Below are positions 46,566 through 57,051 of a stretch of DNA of 64,000 nucleotides, in pieces; positions within the stretch are counted from its first letter, which is position 1; every line of letters begins with the position of its first letter. The notes under the pieces are model-generated. The model had not been told where the DNA came from. It did not search any database and saw nothing but the letters and a program-made list of their open reading frames with translations. The DNA lies in NCBI RefSeq assembly GCF_018320785.1, contig NC_054875.1, forward strand, positions 35,567,657 through 35,631,656. Reading direction: 5' to 3'. The translations under genes were made by a program, and so were the position numbers. Origin of the DNA: Cheilinus undulatus. Its lineage: Eukaryota; Chordata; Actinopteri; Labriformes; Labridae.

Positions 46566-46960
46566 TACTTTCTTTCAATGCAATGGGCAGGGACACCCAT
46601 AACACCCATCCAGTGCTTTTTATGTCTGTTTACTATCGCGTCTAATGCAATATTTCCAACCTAAACTTTTAATTATTTACTATTGTAAGTTACTCACCTA
46701 CACTGTTGGAAATACAATAGTGACTTAAATTCCATACCAAATGTACAATCATCAAATTTAACTACGTTTAAGCAGATGAGAATATCAACTATGAAGAGCA
46801 ATGAGAGATTATTGGAAATTACGTAAAATTGTCTTATGGGTGTGAACTGTGTGAACGTGAACATTTCACAACATTTATCAGGTGACAGCATCATTAGTCA
46901 ATGAGTAATTATACCAGTTATATCATAGACAAACGATTCTGTCCGGGCGAGAAGCGTTCA
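46566..46960. other. anks1a/taf11 intergenic, nothing recognised
   Basis: Non-repetitive; may hold part of the anks1a promoter. Confidence 0.4.
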
Positions 46961-47060
46961 TTGAGTGCAGTGATTTTTAAAGTGGGCCTCTGAGCCCCCT
47001 GGGGGTCACAGTGGGATGCAAAGGGCGTCGCGTAAACTTGGAAGGAAAGAAGGGAAAACT
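46961..47060. mobile_element. hAT-like terminal fragment
   Basis: CAGTGATTTTTAAAGTGGGC, then CCCCCTGGGGGTCACAGTGG. Typical end; partner not found. Confidence 0.45.
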
Positions 47061-47629
47061 GACCAAAAACAAAGATGAAATCATATTTTTTGTGCAAATC
47101 ACGTTTAAGTAGGCTTTTTAAGATGTCACAGATCATCAGAAGGAAATTTATATGCTCATTTCCTATGCAAATTTGTTGCAAAAATAACCTCACACAGACA
47201 TCGTGAATGTTAAAAATTAATAAAACGAGGGAGAAATAAAAATATATCTGTTACTGTTACCCTAAATTGTCGATTTTTTGTTGAGTCATGGGAGTCTGCT
47301 TGAATTTTAAAGAATGAATAAAATTACTGATTAGCAAGAAATTTGTTTGTTTTTATTATTTATTACTTTATTTCCATTATCTATTTATTTGTTTTATTTA
47401 CTTATATAGCCTATATCTATTCACTTATGTTGATTTACCTGTCTTTTATTTGTTGTTATCAATGTTATTTTTTTATTTCTTTTCGAATATATATATATAT
47501 ATATTTAATGTTTGATTCCTGTACATTGAGAGAAACGTTTGCTTGTTGCATACACATACTTGGCCGACATATCTTATTCAGATTTAAATTAAAATACAGG
47601 AACCGAACTACTGGGTTCTGATGATGAAA

Positions 47630-48290
47630 TTTTTTATTTCTACCACTTTTTAATTCTTTTTGGCCAACTTTTCCACCCATTTTTGCCACTTATATTAGCC
47701 ATTTCCATCCATTATATGCAATATTTTGTCCATTTTGCCTCTTTTTACCGACTTTGAACACCTTTTTTTCTTCACTGTAACCTGTTTTCATCACATTTTC
47801 TGTCCCTTTTTTGCCACACTGAACACATTTTTCCCAGCTGTTTTTACTACGTTTAACACACATTTGCCACAGTTTATGTATTTTTGCTACTTAAAATTCA
47901 AATCCACCACATATTCTACCTGTTTTCCACATTTTAACCATATTGTACTTCTTTTCACTCATCTTTTTTCCATTTTTTTTAGTTCCATTTCACCCCACAG
48001 CCCCTATTTCTGCCAATTTAAGTCATTTTTCCCCATTTAAACCTTTTCATGTTTTCCTTCTGTTTTTTCCCTCACTTTCACCCATTTTTAACTTTTCACC
48101 CATTGTTGCCGCTGTATTTTCAGCACTTTTATGCTGTTTTTTGCCAACTTTTTTCACATTTCACCATTGTTATGCCAATTTTTGCCACTTTAACATGTCT
48201 ACCATCTCCAACCCATTTCTGCAACTTTATATCTCCAGTTTCCCCTTTTCTGCTGATTTATGCAGCTTTAACTCCTTTGAATTCTACTTT
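47630..48290. repeat. Degenerate T/C-rich array (TTTTTGCCACTTT type)
   Basis: About 660 bases of words such as CATTTTTGCCACTTT, CCACATTTTAACC and TTTCACCCATT, strongly T- and C-biased on the plus strand. Long Phe/Ser/His-rich plus frames over it are composition artefacts. Confidence 0.75.
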
Positions 48291-49089
48291 AAGACAAGCG
48301 GTTCACATTTTTAGAAGGCTTTAAACTAGGTTATTCATAAATCAAAAATGTTGCGTTGATAAAAATGGTTATTGACTCAACTTATTTGCCCCCTAAAAGA
48401 AATTTGCTCCGTAGCAGGCAAAGACTTGATACATGAGAAACACTATCACACAAATTCAGACAAAACGCTGAAATGCTAACGTTGTTCTTAACTTGTCAAA
48501 TAGAATAAAAAAGGAAGAAGCTAAGCTTAGTTTAGGTTATTCCTATTAATTTTTAAAATAGGCAGAACTAAATCACACAAGCCGAAAAACAATAAACATT
48601 AAGTTCATGCTTTTTCAGCATTAAAAGAAAAAAACAACCAACCAACCAAAAAAAGACTAAACAAGACCGGAAGGCCTGAACTTCTATCCTTTATACATTA
48701 TTTTTGTACTCAGCTCTCTTCAAATGTATATTGAGCAGTCCATGACTGCTCAAACATGTATGTATGTATGCGTTACACAGAGACCCTTCGTTTATCCAAA
48801 ATCTCTGACCTACTACACCTGACTCCGAGTATTTTAAACCGTTGTTTTTGTGTAAAATGCGTGTACTCAATGTTTGTATCATTGAACAGAGTCAATAAAG
48901 TTCCTTCAAAACCGGAAACGGAAATCCAAATATCTACACATCAAAAAATAGCTAGCATTTGATGCTACGTCGTTCCTATTAGATTTAAAGCAGAAAGAAA
49001 ATACCCTACTTGTAGCTTTTTGGATATGAGGTAGTTTGTATTTCATTTCACTAATCTTTATTAGCAGTAAACGTGTAATAATTCAAGTA
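48291..49089. other. Upstream region of taf11
   Basis: No gene recognised. It should contain the taf11 promoter towards its right end. No TATA box was evident. Confidence 0.4.
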
Positions 49090-49162
49090 CTGTACATCCA
49101 TGCTAGCGTTAGCCTACCACCACCGTTAGCTGTTTGTTGTGGACGCCTGGCTGCAGAGAAGG
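49090..49162 (+). other. taf11: Possible non-coding first exon of taf11
   Basis: A stretch ending GCAGAGAAG|GTAGGT looks like a splice donor at 49162/49163. A polypyrimidine-AG acceptor at 49340-49341 (GGTTTTACAG) precedes the ATG exon. Together they suggest a 5'UTR exon, a short intron and a coding exon starting at 49342. The 5' boundary given is a guess. Confidence 0.4.
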
Positions 49163-49379
49163 TAGGTGGATGTTTTCTTCGCATTATGCTTCAGTTTTTA
49201 ATTTCGGTGTCGTCATTTACACCGAACCTCCAAGACTTTAAAGCTTACATATTTCTCAACATGTTTTGAAAGGGTTACGGTGCTCGTGTTAAAGGCTATA
49301 TGACTGTCTAAAAGGCTGTAACAATCTCGGTGGTTTTACAGGATCTGAAACTATCAGCCAGTATTGTAGCTGAACGACA

Positions 49380-49556
49380 ATGGCAGACCCTGCAAGGATA
49401 AAACCCGAAGGTACACCTGAGAAAACGGCTCCTTCCAACGACGAGCATCCTGAGAGTAAACCAGAGGAAACCGAGAGTGGATCTACCTCACCTAAACCTA
49501 CAAATGAAAACAAAGAGTCAACTTCGCAAGATCAGCTCAAACAGGAGCCAAAGCCT
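49380..49556 (+). CDS. taf11: taf11 coding exon 1
   Basis: ATG in context CGACAATGG. 59 codons, ending AAGCCT|GTGAGT in phase 0. The peptide is acidic and rich in Pro, Glu, Ser and Thr (disordered), as in other TAF11 N termini. The frame stays open to a stop at 49631, so splicing here is set by the donor and by phase agreement with exon 2. Confidence 0.88.
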
Positions 49557-51831
49557 GTGAGTTCTGGACAGGGGGGGAAAGTTAGGACGAATTTAAGAAC
49601 CCATGGCTTACAAGGGCACTTAAAATCTTAAGACCCCCCCCCCAATTGCAATATTAACCCAACACCACAAGGGACGACTTTCTTCACTCTTAATCAATAA
49701 ATACTAGTTTTTCTTTTTCATGTTTTATTTCAGCAAAAATAACATTCAGGGGGGTTAGGGAAATATGAACCAAAAAAACATTCCTCTGTATTTTTTATAG
49801 ATGAATGGCATTACATGATATCTATCTGAATATTCGATCTATAAAGACTTTAATATGATTCTCGTTAAAATCAAATTTTGTTGAAACCTGTTTGATCCAA
49901 TCACAAACAATTTTTAATGATCAAAAATTTCAGACAAACTCCTTCATAAGGTCCAAATCAGTGGTTCCCAACCTGGGGTCTGGGTACCCCTATGGGGGTG
50001 TGGGATCCTGTCTGCTTTTGACATTGTCAAGATGAGATGTACATATATATGTTTTTAAATCATGGGTTAGAAACATAATGTACAATGGTGTATTAGGGCC
50101 AATGTAGAAGATTTAAAAAAGGAAGAGAATCTGTTCATTTTTGAGTATGAATTCAAAGTTTGGTGGGAAAAAATGTTTTATTTAAATAATAAAATCATGT
50201 ATTTACAAGAAAATAAAGTTAGGGTGTAAGGTTTAAAAGTTTGAAATTCACAAGAAAAAACTTGAACTTTTCCTTATGGTGGCTAAAGTTGCTAATACCA
50301 AAAATGTATTCTATTAACATTTCAAATGTATATTTTAGGGAAACACTGCAGGTAGTTGGTCGAGTGTCTGAAAGACAATAAAAATCATCAAAAATGTGTT
50401 GACATCGCATCAGGTCTTAAAGGTATAAACAGAAATGTTGCATCAGGTCAAAATGGGTTAACAACCTTGCACCTGAGCAATGTGTGTGTAATTCACCTCT
50501 CTTTCATGGGGCTATTAATTCCTGGCAGAGTCCTGGTTCTGGATCTTAAGTTATGATCTACAGACCGTTATAGTTTTGTATGGTTGATGCCCTTTTTTAA
50601 CAAGCAAGATTTATAATCACCATTGTCAATGCCCATACATTTATGACTACAGGTGTATTGTAAATGCAGTTTTATATTGACAGACATGTCCATCAGTGTG
50701 AGAAGATCATCCTCTGCACCTTGTTTTTCTCTGCCAGTGAATTTGTGCTGTTACAACCCTGTAAATGACAAGCATAATTAAGATGACTTGCTTGGTTTGT
50801 TATCCCTCAGGGTGGAACCAAAGAACCACTGATCCATTTTATTACGAATGTGTAAAATTATTTGGCCAAACAGAGCATTGTTTAAAGCAATATATAAAAT
50901 ACTTTTCAGCTAAAAGTAGCATCATCAGATATGTTCTCACTCTGGATGATAATGACTGTACTATATAGGTCACCCTATAATAGATTTTACAAGTCCTCAT
51001 ACCACTTTTTGTGAGGAATTTCTTTTGTGTCCAGAGTCTAAGTATGGTTTTACAAGAGTATGATTTGATTCTAAAAATTTTTTCCTTCATGTTAAAGGAA
51101 ATGGCAGCAGCAGAAGATGAAGATGAAGGAACTTCTGGCCAGCCTCCTTCTAAAAGACTAAAGGTGGAACCAGAGAAGAAAAAGGAAAAGCGCCACAAGG
51201 TCGATGAGGACGAAATACAAAAGATGCAGTAAGCCTGAGATTTGTTGCAGAGGATAATCTGTTAAGTAACCTTGTTGAAGTGTCATCCCAAGTAAATACT
51301 AATCACCCTCTTCTCATTTTGTGTCTTGCAGGGTTTTGGTGTCATCCTTTTCTGAAGAGCAGCTGAATCGCTATGAGATGTACAGACGTTCTGCCTTCCC
51401 TAAGGCTGCTATAAAAAGAGTGAGCATTTAAAAGAGGACTATGTTTATCAATCTGTTCTGCTATTTTATTAACACTGTTATGGTTTCTTTTTCTAGCTGA
51501 TCCAGTCCATAACAGGATCATCAGTGTCCCAGAACGTGGTGATTGCAATGTCTGGTATTGCAAAGGTTTTTGCTGGGGAAATTGTAGAGGAAGGTGAGTG
51601 GCAGACTGAGAAATAGAAAAGCTGAAACACATGGGTAAATAAGTTTGCTGTTACAAATGTTTTTTCCTTGTATTTGAATGGTTCTTCTTTGTCCACACAG
51701 CCTTGGATGTTTGTGAGAAATGGGGAGACACACCACCGCTTCAGCCTAAGCACATGAGGGAAGCAGTGAGGAGGCTGAAGAGCAGAGATCAGATCCCTAA
51801 CTCCAAATACAAAAAGATTATTTTTCACTAA
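49380..51831 (+). CDS. taf11: TAF11, TFIID histone-fold subunit, complete
   Basis: Subunit of nuclear TFIID; its histone fold pairs with TAF13 (family knowledge). Five coding exons join in frame: 49380-49556, 51098-51228, 51332-51419, 51497-51593 and 51701-51831. They give 207 residues, against about 211 in human. The first ~90 residues are acidic, Lys/Ser-rich and poorly conserved, followed by a basic stretch ([18 protein letters not shown]). The conserved C-terminal half includes [76 protein letters not shown] and the end KKIIFH. It lies head to head with anks1a and tail to tail with uhrf1bp1, as in mammals. Confidence 0.96.
49557..51097 (+). other. taf11 intron 1 with hAT-like end
   Basis: A 1.54-kb intron. 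CAGTGGTTCCCAACCTGGGG at about 49961 is a typical hAT terminus. The partner end is unclear. Confidence 0.45.
51098..51228 (+). CDS. taf11: taf11 coding exon 2
   Basis: Acceptor ...TTAAAG|GAAATGG and donor CA|GTAAGC. It encodes the acidic run [20 protein letters not shown] and the basic lead-in to the histone fold, ending inside the codon for Gln of KMQ (two bases carried). Confidence 0.93.
51332..51419 (+). CDS. taf11: taf11 coding exon 3
   Basis: Acceptor CTTGCAG|GG, donor AGA|GTGAGC. It encodes [20 protein letters not shown] and then AFPKAAIKR, the start of the conserved histone-fold region. Confidence 0.95.
51497..51593 (+). CDS. taf11: taf11 coding exon 4
   Basis: Acceptor TTTCTAG|CTG, donor GAAG|GTGAGT. 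It encodes [20 protein letters not shown] and [12 protein letters not shown], the core helices of the histone fold. Confidence 0.95.
51701..51831 (+). CDS. taf11: taf11 coding exon 5 with stop
   Basis: Acceptor CCACACAG|CC. It encodes [20 protein letters not shown], then [20 protein letters not shown] and IFH followed by TAA at 51829-51831. The [16 protein letters not shown] block is diagnostic of TAF11. Confidence 0.96.
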
Positions 51832-52009
51832 GGACACAGATTTAAAGGACTGTGTTGGACATGTCAGCCTTTAAAGTGGTGCCATAGTTAAGCATGAAGG
51901 TTCTGCAGCTAACAGAAGCTAACTTCACACCGGTTACTTTCTACTTTGTAAAGGCCAGGAGTCGTGACTGCTGTACTGATGTGGAACTGTTTTTTTGTGT
52001 ATGATTGTA

Positions 52010-52015
52010 AATAAA
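52010..52015 (+). terminator. taf11: taf11 poly(A) signal
   Basis: Canonical AATAAA 179 bases after the taf11 stop codon, followed by a GT-rich stretch (ACGTGCTTGTTG). This gives a short 3'UTR of roughly 200 bases. Confidence 0.75.
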
Positions 52016-52264
52016 ATATGTTTATACTTAAAATGAGACGTGCTTGTTGAGGAGGCTTGTTTTAAACAACAAATGGACTTAAGGAGGATATGCGATCATT
52101 TAATCCAGCTGGTTGGGATATCAACCGGCACCAATTTGTGGTTATTGAAGTCATTTAAGTACACTGTTTGGATTTTTGATCTTAGGGCAACATATTGCAT
52201 GATTTAAAAACATGGTTTGTAACATTAATAAAACATGCATTTTCCAATGAAAACAAAGCACACG

Positions 52265-54859
52265 TGAAATGTGTTCAGCAGTTAATCATTTATTCTTTCA
52301 TCTTTAAAATATTTTACACATACTATCTTTGGTTCACAGAACCAGTTTTAAATTAGTCTCAATGAAGTGATAAAGACGTTACAAAATCCAACATAACTCC
52401 ACACAACTGACAAAAATACTGTCCACAAAGTCTCAAACATTTGTGTCACTTAGGAAGATTTCCCAAGGATTCTTCTGCAATCCTTGAAGTGAAAACAAGT
52501 GCAATTTCCAGTGAATAAATCACACAAGTGCAAGTAATTCACAAGGCAGAAACCATACAACATCACTTAAGTACATGCATCTGCTTTCCAGGTCAGTCGT
52601 ACAAAAAGAGAGAAAACCTCTCACCTTTAAGTGAACCTTGCTTGATTCTCTTTCCATCTCCTCATTTTGCAAAATCATGAGCGGATGGAACTCAGAGCAC
52701 CAGTTTGTCAACTGAACATGGGTGCTACTTAACACTGAGGAGGGAGGAAACTGGATAAACTTTCATAGCTACATGTTGCATCCAGCATGGGAGGTTCAAA
52801 AACATGGGAGTGTATGTTTTTCCACTAAGGCCATGCAAAACATCAACATCAACATCAAAACTGAGGAGATCAAATCTAGAAGTGATACTGAGGCTAAATG
52901 GCAGTACCTCTGCTTTATTACACTGATGGAGTGAGGATGTATTGAGTCCACATGCAGTTGAACAATGTGTTTTTCTTTTCTGTCAACTAAAAATTGAATA
53001 GTTTTACATTAAAAAAAAAACATGTAATGTTAGAAATTATTTAATATTTTTGGTTAAACCAAAGCTTTCTTTCTATTGCTTAAATATTTACATTCCTCAA
53101 GAATGTAAATATGTCATTCATAGCTTGCAAGGCAACCAGTGTCAAGAGAGGATAAAAATACAAGATGTTTGGAATTCAGGGTGTAATGACAACCCACAGC
53201 CACCAGGGGTCTCCCAAACGCACAGTTGGACATTTACAACTGTATGTGAAAGTACCAGCTTTGCAATCACTAAGATGGATAACAATACCTCCACAGGCAT
53301 AAGCCATTTGTTGAACAATAGAACTGTTGTGCATTAAATGTTGCTCATAGAGACGTTTCTATCATGAACGCATTCATAAAATGAATGTTATACTGTTGCA
53401 GTCTTTGTGATGGACATATCCATCATTGTTTGAATCCATGCATTTAATAGATTTATGCATGGAGGACAAAAAGTGACAGGTATTTTAATCTGGCAGCTGG
53501 CCTGATAGACAAAAGCTAAAACAGATTCAGAATAAATACAGAAACAATGAAAACAATTGGTTTTGTAGTGAGCTTGGTCATTTGAAGATACACTGTTTAT
53601 GTGTGTTTCAGTACCACAGGTTTTTCATGAGATTTTCTTTGATTGATATGGCTTCAAAACACTGTATGATAATAAAAAATGCTTCAGAGAACTAAATAAA
53701 TATAAAAATTATTCAGAATGAGCCTTTATGATGTGTAACAGCAACACTGTGCATAATAAATATGCACAGAAGTAGTAACACTAGCAGTTGTTTCTTAGCA
53801 AGCTACAAAACATGTTTAAGGAGATCAAGTTTAAGAACTCTGGCAGCTGGTATAATCCTTCCAAACTTCACTAAAACCAAAGAGTTAACATGAAAAAAAC
53901 AAAACAACTCAGTTATAAAACCTAAGCTGCTCAACCTGCTCTCTCCAGCAGAGGAGAAATTTAAAGGCGTGTCATTATGAGTGACAATCAACCACAGAGC
54001 GCATTGTTTCACAGTACAACAGCAGCATGTCTGACATTTCACAACACAAAGTAAAAATAACACTGGGAATGATTCAACCCGCTTTACGAGAGAGGTGAGA
54101 ACTTGATAAGAGTGTGTAACTGTTCCACCGTGGTGATTAAGCAACCATGGTGGAAGACAGAGATGAATTAGTCTCTCCAGGAAAGCAGAGTGCTTCTGCT
54201 TTGTTAGCTCTAAAAAAGTGCATTGTTTTCCCTACCTTTCACATCATATTTTCACAGAACAGCTCATATTATTTTTTCAATATAACACTGTAAAATAAAA
54301 AAAAAAACACACACCTAACAGAGGCAGTCTATGTAACTGAGTCTATTTTTGTTAATGTGCTACTTGTTCACAAAGCATGCTTGACAGGAAGATGTGTAAT
54401 GGAGAAAGAGTGACTGATGAACCAGCTGCTGTCCGGCAGTGTCAACGCATGTGAGGAGGAGGTTTTGGCATGTGTTTGACTTCTAATCTCTGTAACACAA
54501 ATACTGAAGTGGAGAGAATTAAAGCTTGATGATATTTACCCTTGCATGCTGCGAGACAAACACTTAAAACCACACAATAATTTCACTGTTCACACTGATC
54601 TGGATGAAAAATAACCAGATGAAATGGTGTTTAGTACAGCAGTGAGGACTATCTAGACTGCCAGATACAAAGTAGTACCATTAATGTACCTATGAGTTAG
54701 TTCTATGTACCCCATTTGACTAAGAGTGATTATAGGGGTTATTTTGCAATCTCATGAAGTTGGAAGTAATGCACAGCTGCATATCAGAGTCCTCTCCTTT
54801 TGTAACATGACAAACTTTGAATGGGTCTTGCTGAAAGAGAAGTGACGGACCAGAGAGGC
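52265..54859 (-). other. uhrf1bp1: Probable uhrf1bp1 3'UTR
   Basis: About 2.6 kb of AT-rich, repeat-poor sequence lies between the uhrf1bp1 stop and a minus-strand AATAAA (TTTATT at 52289-52294 on the plus strand). No open frame in it resembles a known gene. The extent is inferred; other, nearer poly(A) signals are possible. Confidence 0.5.
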
Positions 54860-54976
54860 TCAGAGAGTGAACGTGGGGTCATACTTCCTGACTTCCAGAA
54901 TGAGGCGTTCTCTGTCGCTGAGAGCCTGTGTGAGAGCAGCCTGGGTGTCAGAGAGCTTCACCTCCAGGGCTTTTAT
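54860..54976 (-). CDS. uhrf1bp1: uhrf1bp1 last coding exon with stop
   Basis: Acceptor GTTACAG|ATAAAA. It encodes IKALEVKLSDTQAALTQALS and DRERLILEVRKYDPTFTL, then TGA at 54862-54860. Heptad-like Leu spacing indicates a short coiled coil, as at the C terminus of the family. The preceding intron is 1.64 kb. Confidence 0.9.
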   Translation of the reverse strand: MKALEVKLSDTQAALTQALSDRERLILEVRKYDPTFTL

Positions 54977-57016
54977 CTGTAACAGCAGATTATTAGATTG
55001 GTTAGTTGCAGTGACAGCTTTGGCCATATGCTAAAGGCTAAGTGGAGCAGATATCAGATTCTGAAAGACAGGGACAGGTGTAATTAGAACTCCATTACTG
55101 ATCTTGTGACCAGTAACAGGAGCCCAGAATTAAAGCTGTGATTAAGACGGAGCAAGCAGATAACTGCAGATTTAAACACAAGTTAAGGCTATGAATATTA
55201 CTCAGATGAGGTTTCAAGATCTTGACCTTCAGGTAAAAGATTAAACAAAAAGTTCAGTGAGAGTGTAATGCAGAGCTTTACACAGCCTCATATCATGTAC
55301 ATGTACAGTGCTTGTATTCATACATACTAATACTAAGCACAGAAAATGTTTGGTTTGCTGAATTCCTCTGCTGTGACTGTGGCACAAGCAGTGACCATTC
55401 GGAGTAAACACAAGGAATGTGTGCCCAAATACAAGGATAAGCACCCAGTGAAGAAATCCCTAAACCCAGCTGAGCCCTTCTTATTGGCCCCTACAAGCCA
55501 ACCATGCAGATCAATGGGCAGCAGAAGCCAGCACTTCGCCAGAGTTGTCAAATGGGGTGTTTCCTCTGGGGGATCTCCAGCGTCCCAGAACCACCCCATT
55601 CATGCAAGCTCTCACTGCCCACCATGCCAACACAGAGACATTCTTCATCTTTCCTGCCCTACAACATGGCTGTAACTGCCTGAGAAGCAATGCCATCTTC
55701 AAAGCCACCTCTATGAAGCTATCTCTGATTTTCAAAAATTATGAATTTGCAGCCTTTTACAGCTGATCCCACCAAGCGATCGGCCCTGGCATGTTTGACC
55801 CCATAAGACCAGTTTGTTGACTTGTGCTGGTGGTCCATAACACACTAATACAATAATTCTTAATATTCTTTCTGGCTTTAAAATGTTTTAATTAGCTCTT
55901 ATTTTACCTCTGATATTGTCCTTGTGTATTTTGTCTATTGTGTGCTCCTGCTGCAGAACTAATTTCCCCCAGTGAACAATAAAGACAATCTGACGTCCAG
56001 AGGACCAACTCTCACTGACTCAAAATAAGCCACAAAGTGAGTAAACTTGTAGTCATGTCCTCTGTGTTGTTCTTCATTGTGCTGATTCTGAGGCTGTTCT
56101 TGTAAACTAAGTCACACGTGTGTCGTATTCCAACATGACGTTCCGTGCTCAGGCCTGGGCAGGAGCAATGTGTGTGCAAGTCAGCAGGGGAGTCAGACAA
56201 CCATGGTACAGGCCAACTGGGCCCAGTGTAAGTGCATCTAAGAAAACTGATTGATCACTGGTATTATATTGCATTCTGGGAGGTATATGGCTTTTTATAG
56301 ACATGCTTGCTCCATATAATGTGGTCAAGGATAAAACATTTGATAAATAAATGAAAGCAACTGTCTACAAAAAAAAATTTCGATGCCGGCACTGTTTCAA
56401 GAGGCCTTCTTTCTTTGCTTTCAATCGTTATAACCAAATGTGTTCAAGTTACTTTAATTAGCAACTTTAAGGCCATTTTTATCCCCAACAAAGCAAAACA
56501 ATGTGTAAATAAAAACACTTCATGTGGAAACAGTACCTGTAGTATGACAAAGTCTTCTCACACACTGAGCAGAAGCATTAACAGGTTGTATACTCCAGCA
56601 CTATTTATTCTCTCTTACCTCTTTCTGCTGCTGACCCAAGTAAAAACTGTAGAAACCAAGGTCGTCGCCTGACACAGGACCACCTGCTGGAGTTGAAGAC
56701 AGAAATGCTAATGATTACTTTCAGTTCTGCTTTCCTGTGGTGCTGTTACAACAGATGTTGCAAATCGGACAAGCGGTGGTTTCTGCTGCTTGAGATCCTA
56801 CTGATATTTTGGTGTAGCCACATGACTGACAAGAGTTAAATTTGAAAAGGAGCACAAACCTCAACTGAAAAGATGTAGCAAGTGAAGTTTTCTTGTATAC
56901 CTTTGAGCCTCATCATGCCATCTTCACCACGCTCCAGGAGCAGCTTATCCACAATAAATGAGGACGGGACGGGTTGAGGGGCTGTTGGGTAGATTTTGGG
57001 GCTATCATCCTAAAAG

Positions 57017-57051
<35 letters not shown>

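Noticed and set aside
47943..48324. Phe/Ser/Pro-rich plus-strand frames up to 123 codons
   Set aside because: Translate the T/C-rich array; low complexity only.
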